Below, in pieces: positions 10,251 to 20,799 of a DNA stretch of 64,000 bases. The DNA is taken from NCBI GenBank assembly GCA_039090855.1, contig CM077011.1:41807501-41871500 (forward strand). Direction: 5' to 3'. This stretch comes from Macrothele yani. Lineage: Eukaryota > Arthropoda > Arachnida > Araneae > Macrothelidae. Under the pieces are notes generated by a model, which saw only the letters and a list, made by a program, of their open reading frames with translations, ran no database searches and was not told where the DNA came from. Each line of letters opens with the position of its first letter. Position 1 is the stretch's first letter. The position numbers were made by a program, and so were the translations under genes.

Positions 10251-10974
10251 GAAGCACAACATAGCCTTTATTGACATACAATAGTACGGTGTCGGTCCAC
10301 CTTCGGCCATAATGTATGCACTGACCCTGCGAGACATGCTTTCGACAAGGTTTTGAAACACAGCGAAAGGTATGCCCTTCCATACAGTACATAATGTTGC
10401 CGCTAACTGTTGCTTAGTAGTAGGCCTCGGTTCCAAACTTCTTATGCGGGGCTTTAATTCATCCCATAGGTGCTCCATGGGATTAAGATCAGGGATCTGT
10501 GCTAGCCAGTTCACACACGATACGGAATTATCGTCAAACCACGCCGTAACAGTACTTACTTTATGGATCGATGCATTACCCTGCTGGTACCAACAAGGCT
10601 CGGTTCCATAGAATTGCCACAGAGTTGGTAGGGCATAATTGTCCAGAATATCAAGGTAGACGTGCTGGTTAACAGGTTTTCCCATGAAAACCAATGGGCC
10701 GGAACCATACCACGTAAAACACCCCCACACGAGTACACTGCCAGCTCCAAACTTGGCCGCAGGAAGAGTACACTGTGGTAAATAGCGTTCCTCCGGCTGC
10801 CGCCCTACTCGCACACGGCCATCTGACTGATGGATCGTGTATCTGGATTCATCAGTCCATAGGACCCGTTTCCATTGATCTACGGTCCACGATAAATGTT
10901 CTTTACACCATTCTAAACGACGAGTAGCATTCCGAGTGGAGATTAAAGGCTTATGAGCAACCGCACGACCACTG
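10251..10974 (-). pseudogene. Tc1 transposase, C-terminal part
   Basis: The minus-strand reading shows GRAVAHKPLIS, LWTDESRY (first catalytic Asp), GSVLVWGCFTW, QQGNASIHK where the family has QQDNA (second catalytic Asp changed to Gly), and PDLNPMEHLWDEL with the catalytic Glu. It closes with SMSRRVSAYIMAEGGPTPYY, typical of Tc1 C termini. The N-terminal part was separated by the hAT-like insertion. Loss of the second Asp means it cannot catalyse transposition. Confidence 0.85.
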
Positions 10975-11743
10975 CAGAGACGTCGCCAAGGGGATGCGAG
11001 GGTGGGCTTCAGCAAGCCCTGAAATTTACCTTGCCCACCCTGCCGCCCACTTAGTTCAAAATGTGTAATTTTTCAGTATGCGTAACTTTAAAATACAATG
11101 TGGACTTTGCCAAGTAATAAGTCTTGTGTTTTATTTCATGTAGTCCTATATATTTTCCAATAGGTAGTACATTGCTTACATTTCCAAAAAAGGTTATCAA
11201 AATAGCATCCGCAGAGCCATTAAAATTCAATTGTTCTCCTCTGTTCCAATTGCTTAGTTTAAGCCTCTTTTTCATATTTGTATGGCCAGGGGGTTGATGA
11301 GGAGGGTACACAGGAATTCATTGAGGGGATCACCACTAATTATTCTGTTTGTTTTCTTTACAAAACCGGGGATTCCAACACAAAAAGCCACTCTGTGCAA
11401 AAAGCTTTCTAATGTTACACTAGCGCTCTTAAGACTGCCCCGGGGCAGTGAAAGTGCAGAAAATGGTTGACGGCGGTTTTGTAGGAGAGGAGTGCAAGGC
11501 AAAGTCGCTGGCTTAAAGGAAGGAAGTTAAGGAGGGAAAGATATTGTGTCTGCGTGGCACGACGTTAACCTTTGATTAGCAAAAACGACATTTTCTATTA
11601 AATAAATTGTTCAGGTACGGTACTACTTACGAAAGCAAAAATACAAAATTTTGAAAAGCAATTTATGACAATGCATTCAGAGCAAGCAAAAAGTTGAAGG
11701 CGACATTCTTCCAACATTTCTAACTTACACCAGTGGCATAACT

Positions 11744-12793
11744 ATATCATTATCATCATTGTCAACCATTATCAATCCACTGCTGGACAAAGGTCTCCCC
11801 AAGTTTCCTCCACAACGGTCTGTCTTGTACCAGTCTCCTCCATGTCACTCCCACATACTTTCGAATTTCATCCACCAATCTTCCATGTGGTCTTCTTCTG
11901 GGTCTTTTCCTGTCCCTTGGAATCCAATCTAAAATTTCGGCTGTCCATCGATGGTCTGTCCTTCTGGCAGTATGTCCAGCCCATTGTCATTTCAGGGATT
12001 TAACTCTGATCATGATGCCTTCCACTCTTGTCATTTTTCGGATCCACGAGTTCCTCTTCTTATCTCTCCTGGTTACACCAAGCATGCACCTCTCCATGCT
12101 ACATTGAGTTGTCTGCAGCCTTTGTACGTCTGTTTTAGTTAAGGTCCACGTCTCTGCACCATACGTAAGCACTGGAAGGATGCATTGATCAAACACTTTT
12201 CTTTTAAGACATAATGGCATATTGCTCTTAAAAATTATGCTGTTTCTTCCAAAAGCTCTCCAGGCAAGTTTTGTACGCCGATTAATTTCTTCATCAATGT
12301 GACCCTCACTTGATATCTGCTGTCCAAGATAAATGTAGGTATTGGTTATCTCCAGCTTTTCCCCATCAATCGATAAATCTTCATTCCTTGTAAAAGCATT
12401 AAACATCACTTTTGTCTTCTGAAAGTTCATTTTTAATCCCACTTCTTTACTCTTGTCAGCAAGTTCCTGGATCATACTCTGCAGCTCTGATGGGGTAGTT
12501 GCAAAAATGACTATGTCATCAGCAAAACGAAGGTGGGTTAGATAATCTCCATTAATCTTTATTCCTTTTTTTCCCAGTTCAGTGATTGAAAGACATTTTC
12601 CAATGTGGCACTAAAGAGCTTCAGAGATATGGTGTTACCTTGTCTCACTCCTTTTCCAATTTTTATGTGTGTTGTATTTTCAAACAGGCGAATCTTTGCA
12701 CTTGCATTTTTATAGATGTTATTAATAATATTAATGTACGCATCTTCAATACCGCAGGATTTCAGGGCCATTGTAACTGCTGATGGTTTCACC
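11744..12793 (-). mobile_element. RTE-type LINE fragment (reverse transcriptase)
   Basis: The minus strand carries reverse-transcriptase motifs in order: GKGVRQGNTISLKLF, a FADDIVIFATTP catalytic box near 12500, KMNFQKTKVMF, YLGQQISSEGHIDEEINRR, AETWTLTKTD and KKRNSWIRKMTRVE. The 3' end carries a TGATGATAATGA-like tail (11745-11760, read on minus), as RTE elements do. ATAACTATAT occurs at both edges, a likely target duplication. Only the 3' third of a LINE is present, with frame breaks. A second 3' fragment of the same family is at 28143-28508. Confidence 0.85.
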
Positions 12794-12886
12794 GAATAAC
12801 TATATAAATCTTTATATACATGTGTGTCCAGGTGGAGGGGTGGGAATTGCACGAATTCTTTTGCAGCCGGTGGTGAAAAGCATTAA

Positions 12887-13106
12887 GGCCGCCCCTGTGG
12901 CGCAGTAGTCTAAGTGTTGGCTTACGACCATTCATCCGAGAACGATCCGGATTCGAATCTCGGTGCTGTATGGATGTTGTGTTTTCCTTATGGTACGGGC
13001 TCTCTCTCTCTTTCGTGGAACCAGTGACCTTAAATTAGAGATGGGCAACTGCTCATACCCCATTGAGTAGCGCACGGTGGTCATTAAACCTTCAATAAAA
13101 AAATAA
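12887..13106 (+). mobile_element. Diverged tRNA-derived SINE
   Basis: Head GGCCGCCCCTGTGGCGCAG, B box GGATTCGAATCTC, body CATTGAGTAGCGCACGGTGG and an A-rich tail. It has many more substitutions than the copies at 7-8 kb, so it is older. It lies inside the hAT-like element. Confidence 0.85.
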
Positions 13107-13250
13107 ACACTAAAAATGTGTTCCCTCAGTGGCTGATCACACAGTGTTTCGTAAAATAAAGTTGCTATCAAGGTTGCCCCAGCAAAAATATACTTCGCCC
13201 ACCCGTCGCCCATCCTGATTTCGAAGTTTAGCGACGTCCCTGGATCACTG

Positions 13251-13585
13251 TGACCTATATAAAGAAGTTCGCTGCTAATGGTACGTGTACATACCGAAAT
13301 TCCAGCATTTTTACTCACATGTACACTGAGGTCTTGTATAGTACTCCGTCGATTAGCTGTAGCAACTCTCCTGAGGCTTCGACGTCCTCTATCATTGATT
13401 TTCTTTGATCTGCCGATACGTTTTGCTACTTCAGGCACCCATGTGTCTTCCACTTATTCAGTGCATCCAAAACAGTTGACTTGGGTATGTTTAAACGCTT
13501 CTCGGTTTCTCTCATGGACACCCCACTAATATAACACCCAACAATATTTCCTTTCTCAAACTCAGTTCTCCCCCGACGCGACATT
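13251..13585 (-). pseudogene. Tc1 transposase, N-terminal helix-turn-helix part
   Basis: On the minus strand, from the ATG at about 13585, the reading begins MSRRGRTEFEKGNIVGCY and continues through VSMRETEKRLNIPKSTVLDA, then DLSVHVSKNAGISV and YIGHS. This is a homeodomain-like DNA-binding region. A frame change occurs around the middle. Reading stops matching at HS (13251), exactly where the hAT-like element was inserted, and resumes as GRAVAHKP at 10974. Confidence 0.8.
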
Positions 13586-13735
13586 TTCACTCATAGTCAA
13601 CGTGCGATATGATGGCGGTCAGGGTCAGCTGCAGGCTTGTTTTTATACCGTTTGCAGCTGTACCGCACATCTTAACAACGCAGTGGATCCGTTAATTTGC
13701 TTTTGAAGGGGTGCCCGGTGACTTTTGTCAATATA

Positions 13736-14888
13736 GCGTATATGTAACTGTCAAACAAGTCCAATGAATAATTTAAAAAAAAATCACACGTACTTTCACA
13801 TAAGAGAACAGGGAGAGCTATTCGAAACTGAATATTATGTTCTTTTTAATTTCCCTTTTTTTCTTTTGCTTTTTTCTATACTGTTTCAAAATTTTAAAAG
13901 AAAAAGAACAAATTAAAGGGAGAAGTGGGTCATTCGTTAAAAAGTAATGCAAACCTCAAACCTACACCACGATCCCTCAGGAAAAATAAATTACTTCTAA
14001 ATATAAATGTGCACAGGTTTTATCATAGAATAGTAGATCTAGAACATTCGGAAAAGCAGGGCGATTTGAAAACATGTGTTGCATGCAGCAGAACTCTGAT
14101 TTTACATAACATATGAACACACTAGCTCATAAACTTGATTAAACAGACATGTGCACAGTAAACTTTTGGTAAAATTTAAGAGCGCCGCATGTGCTCGGAT
14201 TACACAATTGCTTCCATTATTGAACACGTGAAGTGTAAGTGGACCATGGAGCCAAATCATACTAGCGGGGGTTTTTTTTCTGTATCAGTTCAAACTAGGA
14301 CATTTCGGACCGAGGCAACAAAGAAACGTGAATACAGTATTTGGTGAGGGAACAGCTAGTCAGCGGTTTCAAATTCATACGCAAATATGAATTCACTTTC
14401 TAGGATTATTACTGGGAAACACGTAAAACATCAACTGAAAATTTTATTTCGTATTTCTACGAAACAAGGCATGCCAACGTCGTGCATCTTTAGCCATCGT
14501 AATTCATTAAATAAAAAAAAGCAAATTGCATAAAGCTTAAAGGGAACTGGAAACCACCAATTGCTCCTACCATCAGGCAACAAGAAATAAAGATGGCGGC
14601 TGAAGCGAACCCTCACACGGTGACTAAATCTCCCTGACGCCAGAAGTGGACATTTCGAGATATCTCAGTGCCGTGACTTTGCGCAGCTATTTAAGGTGTA
14701 CACACCTGAAATCAAAAAGTTCTCTTTTCCCAATAGATGGAGCGGAAACTCACGGCTTTTTCGGATGTCAGGGTTCAAGCACGTCCGTACTTCACCGTGA
14801 TTCGTCCCCTCTCTTACGGGATGTTGTGGACTACAGGGTAAAGGTGACATTGCCTAATGCCTAGAACAATGGTGCAGAGATATGTACG
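13736..14888. other. Non-coding interval
   Basis: No gene or known element recognised. AT-rich to about 14500, then more balanced composition to 14888. Short frames near 13925 and 14646 show no motif. Confidence 0.45.
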
Positions 14889-14925
14889 AAAGACCCACCA
14901 ACGCCTGGGGCGTTGGTGGGTCTTT
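14889..14925. repeat. Perfect 17-bp hairpin with T tract
   Basis: AAAGACCCACCAACGCC (14889-14905), loop TGG, then the exact complement (14909-14925), running into TTTTT. It looks like a bacterial intrinsic terminator but lies in animal DNA, and its right edge overlaps the target duplication of the adjacent foldback element. Confidence 0.85.
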
Positions 14926-14928
14926 TTG

Positions 14929-15953
14929 ACTAGCGTCTCGCGACAGTGATATCCACATGTATCGAGTTATTTCATTGGCAGCAATAAAACCGGCACCCTC
15001 CAATTGGTGACCGGCACTGAAACCGCACTTGTTGTTTACAGCGGAACGCTAGAACAGCTCCGCGAGCAATCTACTGTTTTCGATCTGGCAACGCTCAGTA
15101 AATATTAAGTTGTCCGTCCATATTACACCTTCGATAGTATTAAAATTCCATGAAGTTGTCGTTGAATTGGTCTGTTGTATTTTATAATGCCTCAATGGAA
15201 TTTGTATATTCTCGTTAACGATGACGTACGAGATAGAAAAACATGCATATTATGGTGTGAAAAATATGGTTCGCTACCCACCCTTGAAATAATAAGGAAT
15301 TACGAATGGCAATAAATATCGCTGCTTTTCTTCTTTAATTGTCTTTTGCTGTATATTTCTCAGTACGAATTAAAATACTTACTGTAAATACGAAAGTATA
15401 ATTTTTTATCAGTCTCCCAACGTATATAGCGGTAAGATCGTTCATTTTTTTTAGTTCTTTTTCAACATCTGAGTTACAGTTTTCATTCAGTACACGAAAT
15501 ATTTTTTTTTTTTTATGAAACCAACGTTAGTCATCATGATCAATAAAAAAATAAGAACAGAATGCAAAGATGACCACCCATAATGTTTGCGTTCGAATGT
15601 AAACAACAACAGATGCATTGCCAGATCGAAAACAGTAGATTGCTCGCGGAGCTGTTCTAGCGTTCCCGTGTCTCAGCTGTGAGAAATGAGGAATGCGCCC
15701 GTTTGTGGAAGAATAGCCATTTTTATATTTGGATGTATACTGCAAACAGGTTAAATTGTTCGATTTGTGCCGACAGCCGCCAATGAAGAAACTAATGTTT
15801 ACTAAGATGTAAACAACCTGTGTCACGACTTCGACGACGTATACGAACTACAAGTGCTATTTCAGTGCCGGTCGCCAATTGGTGGGTGCCGGTTTTATTG
15901 CTGCCAACGAGATAACTCGATACATGTGGATATCGCTGTCGCGAGACGCTAGT
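14929..15953. mobile_element. MULE-like foldback element
   Basis: The left end starts ACTAGCGTCTCGCGACAG and the right end is its inverse. The inverted match (ATATCCACATGTATCGAG, then GCAGCAATAAAACCGGCACC and CAATTGG) runs over about 100 bp. A second inverted block (GCTAGAACAGCTCCG region, about 15048-15091) pairs with about 15620-15665. Flanks GTCTTTTTG (14920-14928) and GTCTTTTCG (15954-15962) make a 9-bp duplication with one mismatch, as Mutator-like elements produce. No transposase is seen, so it is non-autonomous. Confidence 0.75.
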
Positions 15954-15962
15954 GTCTTTTCG

Positions 15963-16960
15963 TACCGCGCGAGACTTGCGGCTTTTGCTCACCGATAGAT
16001 ATCTCCATTCGAGTGAAATTGAATGCACACAGGTCATTGAAGAAAACAATTTGAATGCCTGTAAAAAAGATAAAAGACAGGGTTTCGACTACAGGAAATC
16101 CATGATTCGCTATCGTAGAGTGCATGGTCTGAACTCTAAAATAATTATTTCAAAACAACTTCATCTGTTCGCAAGTTCTCAAAGATTTGTTCAGCAGACA
16201 GTCTTTGCTGAAAAACGCTGCAACGGAGGGACTTGTTTGTTGTTGTTTTTTTATCAGCCCTGTCTGTCTGAATGTACAATAATTTTGCACATTTGCTTAC
16301 AGAATACGGCCAAATTAATAAAATATGATGCAGAATTTTGAAATTTGACATTCAGAATCTTCTAAATAGCCAGCTCACTTCTCGTATCAGCGAGTAATAA
16401 CTGACGGATGAGGAACATTGAAACTTAGTATTTAGAACCTCATACGAAAATATTTGTTTTTTGCTTCCGAGTCGCAATTTTTAAAATGGATGAAATTTAT
16501 ATTCTTGCAATAAATTTCGGTATCATTCCACCTTATGCAAGAGCAAAATTTTCATTCTGTGTATTTTCGCAAGAAAAAAAAATTATGATCGTTTATGATC
16601 TGGATTTTTCCGTCCGTAAAATAACTCATGTAAAAAATGGCTAGCGTTCTGCCGAATTTTAGTATTCGTAAAAAAAAAAAAAAAAAAACGTCCGGTCATA
16701 CGACCGGGATTTGTTTTTCCTACATGATGCATAATGACCAACGCTCGACGACTAACAGTATAAAGCGAAGAGTCATTCAAGAGTTTTTTTTTCTTCGTTA
16801 TTTCACAAAATCAAACTTAGGTGGTTTCCAACCATACCAAGTTCTGCGGCTTTTATTTCGAATATTCAACAGCCCACTCAGGATCAAATAGTGCGCGAAA
16901 TGGAGAAGGAGGGGGGGGGCAATAGGATGCGACGCTTGCGTTTTGAAACATTAAAATGTA
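15963..16960. other. Non-coding interval
   Basis: A frame from 15952 to 16341 begins inside the foldback element and has no recognisable domain. The rest is AT-rich with poly-A (16670-16688) and poly-G (about 16910) runs. No element boundary was identified. Confidence 0.45.
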
Positions 16961-18179
16961 CACCGATGAGTCATTACAATATGACCACCGCCAGCCTAGC
17001 GAAATGACCACGCCTGGAGACTGAACGGTGGCGGAGGTGGAGTTCACAGAGCAGTATATATACAACCCGAGGACCGTCTTTCGATTAGTAGAGTGTTCGG
17101 AGTCAGAATGGCAAAAGCTACTGATTTTTAGGTGTTTGATAAAGGACAAATCGCGATGCCACGTCGCCTTGGAACTATGATCTCGGAAACGGCGCGGCTT
17201 GTGGGTCGTTCACGTGCCGTTGTAGTGAGTACGTATCAAACGTGGTGCACAGATGGCTAAATGACAAACCATTGCCCAGCCGTGTGTCGTCCGCCGCTCA
17301 TTGGTGCCAGAGTCGAGCGGAGACTGTCGCGCATTGTTCACAGCGGCCGCAGAGCCTCAGTGCGACAAATTACCAGCAGCCACAACACTACATCAGTGGT
17401 GATCGGGGCAATGTGTCACAGCACACAGTTCATCGCACCTTTCTACGCCTAGGCCTGCGTAGCCGAAGACCAAGCCGGGTCCCCATGCTCACTGCACGTC
17501 ATCGCCAACAACGCATGAAATGGACCCAAGATCATCGAGATTGAACCGTGGATGATAGGAAGAAAGTGGCCTGGTCTGACGAATCAAAGTTCCTGGAGTA
17601 TCACGTAGACGACCGAGCGCGGATACATCGATTACCAAGGGAGATTATGGCACCTGAATGCACTGTTGGGCAGAAACAGGCCGGCAGAGACGGTGTTATG
17701 CTTTGTTTCTTGGGACACTTTAGGCCCCATTATCCCAACAGCACAATCCCTGACAGCTGTCAGGTATCTGAACATCGTTGTGGACCATGTTCACCCATTC
17801 ATGGCAACTGTGTTCCCTGCTTGGTGATGGCCATTACCAACAGGATAATGCGCCATGCCACACTCAGAATCGTCAAGGAGTGGTTCGAGGAACATGCTGG
17901 TGACTTTCTGTTAATGCCCTGGCCTCGAAATTCACCTGACATCGACGCAATCGAACATTTCTGTTTAGTCTTGGAAAAGCAAGATCACGCTAAATTACCA
18001 TCACTCCGAAATACACGGGAACTGGAGAGCCTGCTCTTGATATTATGGTACCAGTCACCCCAGGATACCTATCGCCACCTCATCGAATCGATGCCTCGCC
18101 GAGTTGCCGCTGTTTTCCTGGCTAAAGGGGGTCCTACAGCTTATTAGGTAGGTGGTCATAATATAATGTCTCATCGGTG
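16961..18179 (+). mobile_element. Tc1-like transposon, 1219 bp
   Basis: The ends are CACCGATGAGTCATTACAAT at 16961 and the inverse of CACCGATGAGACATTATATT ending at 18179, with TA on both sides (16959-16960 and 18180-18181). Inverted similarity runs about 30 bp. The transposase on the plus strand is broken. Confidence 0.9.
17108..18147 (+). pseudogene. Tc1 transposase with stops and frameshifts
   Basis: From the ATG at 17108 the reading runs a few codons to an in-frame TAG, then continues FDKGQIAMPRRLGTMISETA, a helix-turn-helix typical of Tc1. After frame changes, KWTQDHRD and VAWSDESKF (first catalytic Asp) follow. The QQDNA-type second Asp region is not recognisable (NRIMRHATL instead), and the third acidic motif reads NSPDIDAIEHF with Glu present. 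The end, SMPRRVAAVFLAKGGPTAY, is intact. Multiple breaks make it a pseudogene. Confidence 0.85.
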
Positions 18180-18360
18180 TAAAGTTTCCGCAATTTCGTA
18201 TTTTCTTAATTAATGTAATTCTTTATAAAAAAATGTTTAAAATCTACAACTCAACAAAAGATTTTTAGGGTTTATATATTACAGGTCAACAAATTCTCTG
18301 CGGGCATGCGGAAACAAAAAAAATTGTCCGGGAGGGGGAAGAGGTTAATACCTAAAATGC
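18180..18360 (+). repeat. Unit of an interspersed or tandem repeat family
   Basis: The segment with GTAATTCTTTATAAAAAAA, CTACAACTCAACAAAAG and AACAAATTCTCTGCGGGCAT recurs at 19644-20799 and 27500-27690. It was continuous with the array at 19644 before the mariner was inserted. Confidence 0.7.
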
Positions 18361-18361
18361 A

Positions 18362-19643
18362 GAGGGTGAGTTGAAAGTTTTGCAATATTTGCATAAACGT
18401 ATATGCTGCGGCGGGTATGTCACGTATTTAAACTAGTTCAAGTCGCGCATTGCAGTCAGTCGAAAGAGATATAAAGTGGTAGTTGTTGCTGTGAACAGCA
18501 TTGCATGTCGTCGTTTTGTCTGTGTTTGGGACGTCTAAAAGACGAACAGCCGCAACCTGCTAATTAGGGAACTTTTGCATTACGAGTTTGAACTTGGCCA
18601 TAACGCTGTTCAAGCAACACGAAACATTTGCCATGCGAAAGGGAGAGGCTACGTGGACCACAGCACCGCAACCAGATGTTTCAAGAAAGTTCACTCACGT
18701 AACAGAAACTTCGACGATTAGCCAAGGTCAGGTAGGCCGCGAACCGTGGATTCGGAGGTCGTGCGCCAGGTCGTAAAAGCAAATCCGACAACCAGCACTC
18801 GTAGATTGTCAGTCAAGCTGGGTATATCACAGACCACCGTGGTTCGTCATCTTCAAGACCTCGGCAAGGTCTACAGGAGCTGCCGCATTGTCCCTCACGA
18901 ACTGACGCCAGCTGATGCAAACCACCGAGTGGAAGTGTGCACGAAGCTCCAAGAAAAGCCGCGCGATGTACGTTTCATCAAGAGAATTGTTACGTGCCAT
19001 GAAAATTGAGTTTATTTCCGGAATCCTAACACACAGCGGCAGTGGTTGATCCCGGGCGAGCTTCCTGAACCTGTTGTCAAACGTCGGCGTTTCGAACAAA
19101 ACGTGATTCTCTGCGTCTGGTGGAATTTCGGGGGATAATCCATTACGAATTTGTTTCAGACGGCCAGACCATCAACACCAACCTTTTTTCTGAACAGCTG
19201 GGGCAGATGCATGCCGTTTTTGAAGAGAAGTACCCGTCACTGGTGAACAGAACGCGCGCTCACCTGAAGCAGGAAAACGCTCGGTCTCATACCGCGCAAA
19301 CGACCCGGGGAAAACTCCAGGAAATTGAGGGCATTGAATTGATGCCACACCCAGCAATAGTCCAGACCTTGCCCCGTCGGATTGTTACATCTTCCGTACC
19401 ATGGCTCACTTCCTTCGAGGGTGGCACTTCAACAACCAGGAGGAGGTGGCAGTTGGGGTGAAGAAGTCTTCGTGGCGAAGGACAGGAACTGGTACTGCCG
19501 CGGAATCGAAGAACTGGAAGACAGATTGCTAAAGACGGTGCAACACGATGGTCTATACTTTGAAAGCTAGTCAGCTTTCGTCGTAAAGGTACGTATGAAT
19601 ACATAAATTGATCCAAATATTGCAAAACTTTCAATTCACCCTC
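18362..19643 (+). mobile_element. Full-length mariner element, 1282 bp
   Basis: The 5' terminus GAGGGTGAGTTGAAAGTTTT and the inverse of GAGGGTGAATTGAAAGTTTT at the 3' end give about 30-bp terminal repeats with one visible mismatch. TA follows the 3' end (19644-19645), and CA sits where the 5' TA should be, a likely C/T change. Length is standard for mariner. It lies inside the 18.2-20.8 kb repeat array. Confidence 0.93.
18560..19570 (+). pseudogene. Mariner transposase with frameshifts
   Basis: Pieces in successive frames cover the whole protein: FELGHNAVQATR-like N terminus near 18590, then DSEVVRQVVKANPTTSTRRL and LGISQTTVVRHLQDLGKVYR (helix-turn-helix domains), a VTCHEN segment where VTCDE is expected (first catalytic Asp changed), and EQLGQMHAVFEEKYPSLVN. 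Next comes QENARSHT where QDNARSHT is expected (second Asp to Glu). The SPDLAPSD region is out of frame near 19355-19395, with the C terminus near 19480-19570. Both catalytic changes and the frame breaks make it inactive. Confidence 0.88.
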
Positions 19644-20799
19644 TACATAAAGAATTTCTGGTCCTATCCGGAGGTTTTCAATGTTTACAAAGTACAACTG
19701 TACAAAATTTCTGAGGGGCATCTGCTACCGGAGGAAACTTGTTTGTCGAAGGGCGGGGGCAGGGTTAATGCCATAAATATGAAAAATAAAGAATTCGTAG
19801 CCCAACAGAGAGCAAAGCGTTTACAAATTACAACTCAACAAATTTTCTACGGGCATGTGCAAACCCAAGAAACCTGTCGGGAGGAAGGGGTGGGGAAGTT
19901 TATACCAATAGTATAAAATATAAAGAAATTCTGGTCGGATCGGGAGCAGATTTTCAGTGTTTGTGAACTACAAATCAACAAATTTTATGAGGGAACGTGC
20001 AAACGGAGGAAGCCCGTCGGGGGAAGGGGCTCAATATCAAAAACATAAAATATGAAACATAAAGAATTTGTAGCCCAACTTTGAGCAGACCATTTACAAA
20101 CTACAACTCAACATATGCAAACCCAGGATATCTGTCGGGAGGAGGGGGGGAGTTAATAACCATAGTATAAAATATAAAGAAATTCTGGTCGGATCGGGGG
20201 CAGATTTTCAGTGTCTGCGAACTACAAATCAACAAATTTCATGAGGGCACGTCCTAACGCAGGAAGCCCGTCGGTGGACGGGATTAATATTAAAAATATA
20301 AAATTTAAAGAATTTGTAGCCCAATCGTGAGATTTTCAGCGTTTACACATTACAGCTCAACAAATTCTCTCCGGGCATGTGCTAACGCAGGAAACCTGTC
20401 AGAGGTTCAGCCCTCTATAGGTTTCCTGCCTTTACACGTGACCTCAGATAATTTGTTGAGTTTTAGTTTGCATTCGCTAAAAACCTCCCATCGGACCAGA
20501 AATTCTTTATTTTTTTCTATTTTGGGAATCACCCCCTTCCGCGACATGTTTCCTGCGTCAGCACGTGCCCGGAGAGAATTGTTGAGGTGTAGTTTGTAAA
20601 CTCTGAAAATCTCCCGTTTGGGCTACAAATTCTTTATATTTTATTCCTGGGTTTGCACATTCCCGCAGAGAATTTGTTGAGGTGTAATTTGTAAACGCTT
20701 AAAATCTGGTCTCGGTTGGTCTACAAATTCTTTATATTTTTGGCATTAACCCATTACCCCCCCCCCTTCACAGACAGGTTTCCTGGGTTTGCACATGCC
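19644..20799. repeat. Repeat array that inverts near 20410
   Basis: From 19644 to about 20400, units of roughly 130 bp repeat in the plus sense (AAAGAATTTGTAGCCCAA, CTACAACTCAACAAAT, GGGCATGTGCAAACC, AACCTGTCGGG). From about 20412 to 20799 the same words appear inverted (AACCTCC.., TTTGTTGAG, TGCCCGGAGAGAATT). The centre, GCAGGAAACCTGTCAGAGG against CCCTCTATAGGTTTCCTGC (about 20390-20431), is itself a hairpin. Confidence 0.75.

Larger units (their letters stand above)
10975..13242 (+). mobile_element. hAT-like non-autonomous element with nested LINE and SINE
   Basis: The left end is CAGAGACGTCGCCA and the right end is the inverse of CAGGGACGTCGCTA. The flanks GACCACTG (10967-10974) and GATCACTG (13243-13250) form an 8-bp duplication with one mismatch, which together with the CAGRG terminus indicates hAT. 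No transposase was recognised. An RTE LINE (about 11744-12793) and a SINE (12887-13106) sit inside; without them the element is about 1 kb. A related copy is at 20800-21885. Confidence 0.78.
10220..13733 (-). mobile_element. Tc1-like transposon split by nested insertions
   Basis: Both ends carry the same inverted terminus: TGTTGACAAAAGTCAC at 10220 and the inverse TATTGACAAAAGTCACC ending at 13733. TA dinucleotides flank each side (10218-10219 and 13734-13735). The transposase is on the minus strand, N-terminal part near 13260-13585 and C-terminal part 10251-10974. A hAT-like element (10975-13242) sits between them. Without the insertion the element would be about 1.25 kb, normal for Tc1. Confidence 0.88.

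Noticed and set aside
14889..14925. Bacterial intrinsic terminator or contamination
   Set aside because: The flanks are clearly animal transposon sequence and there is no bacterial gene nearby.
15952..16341. 129-codon open frame
   Set aside because: It starts in the terminus of the foldback element and shows no domain or conserved motif.
18180..20799. CRISPR-like array (regularly spaced repeats)
   Set aside because: Units are diverged, about 130 bp long, without unique spacers of constant size, and they invert midway.
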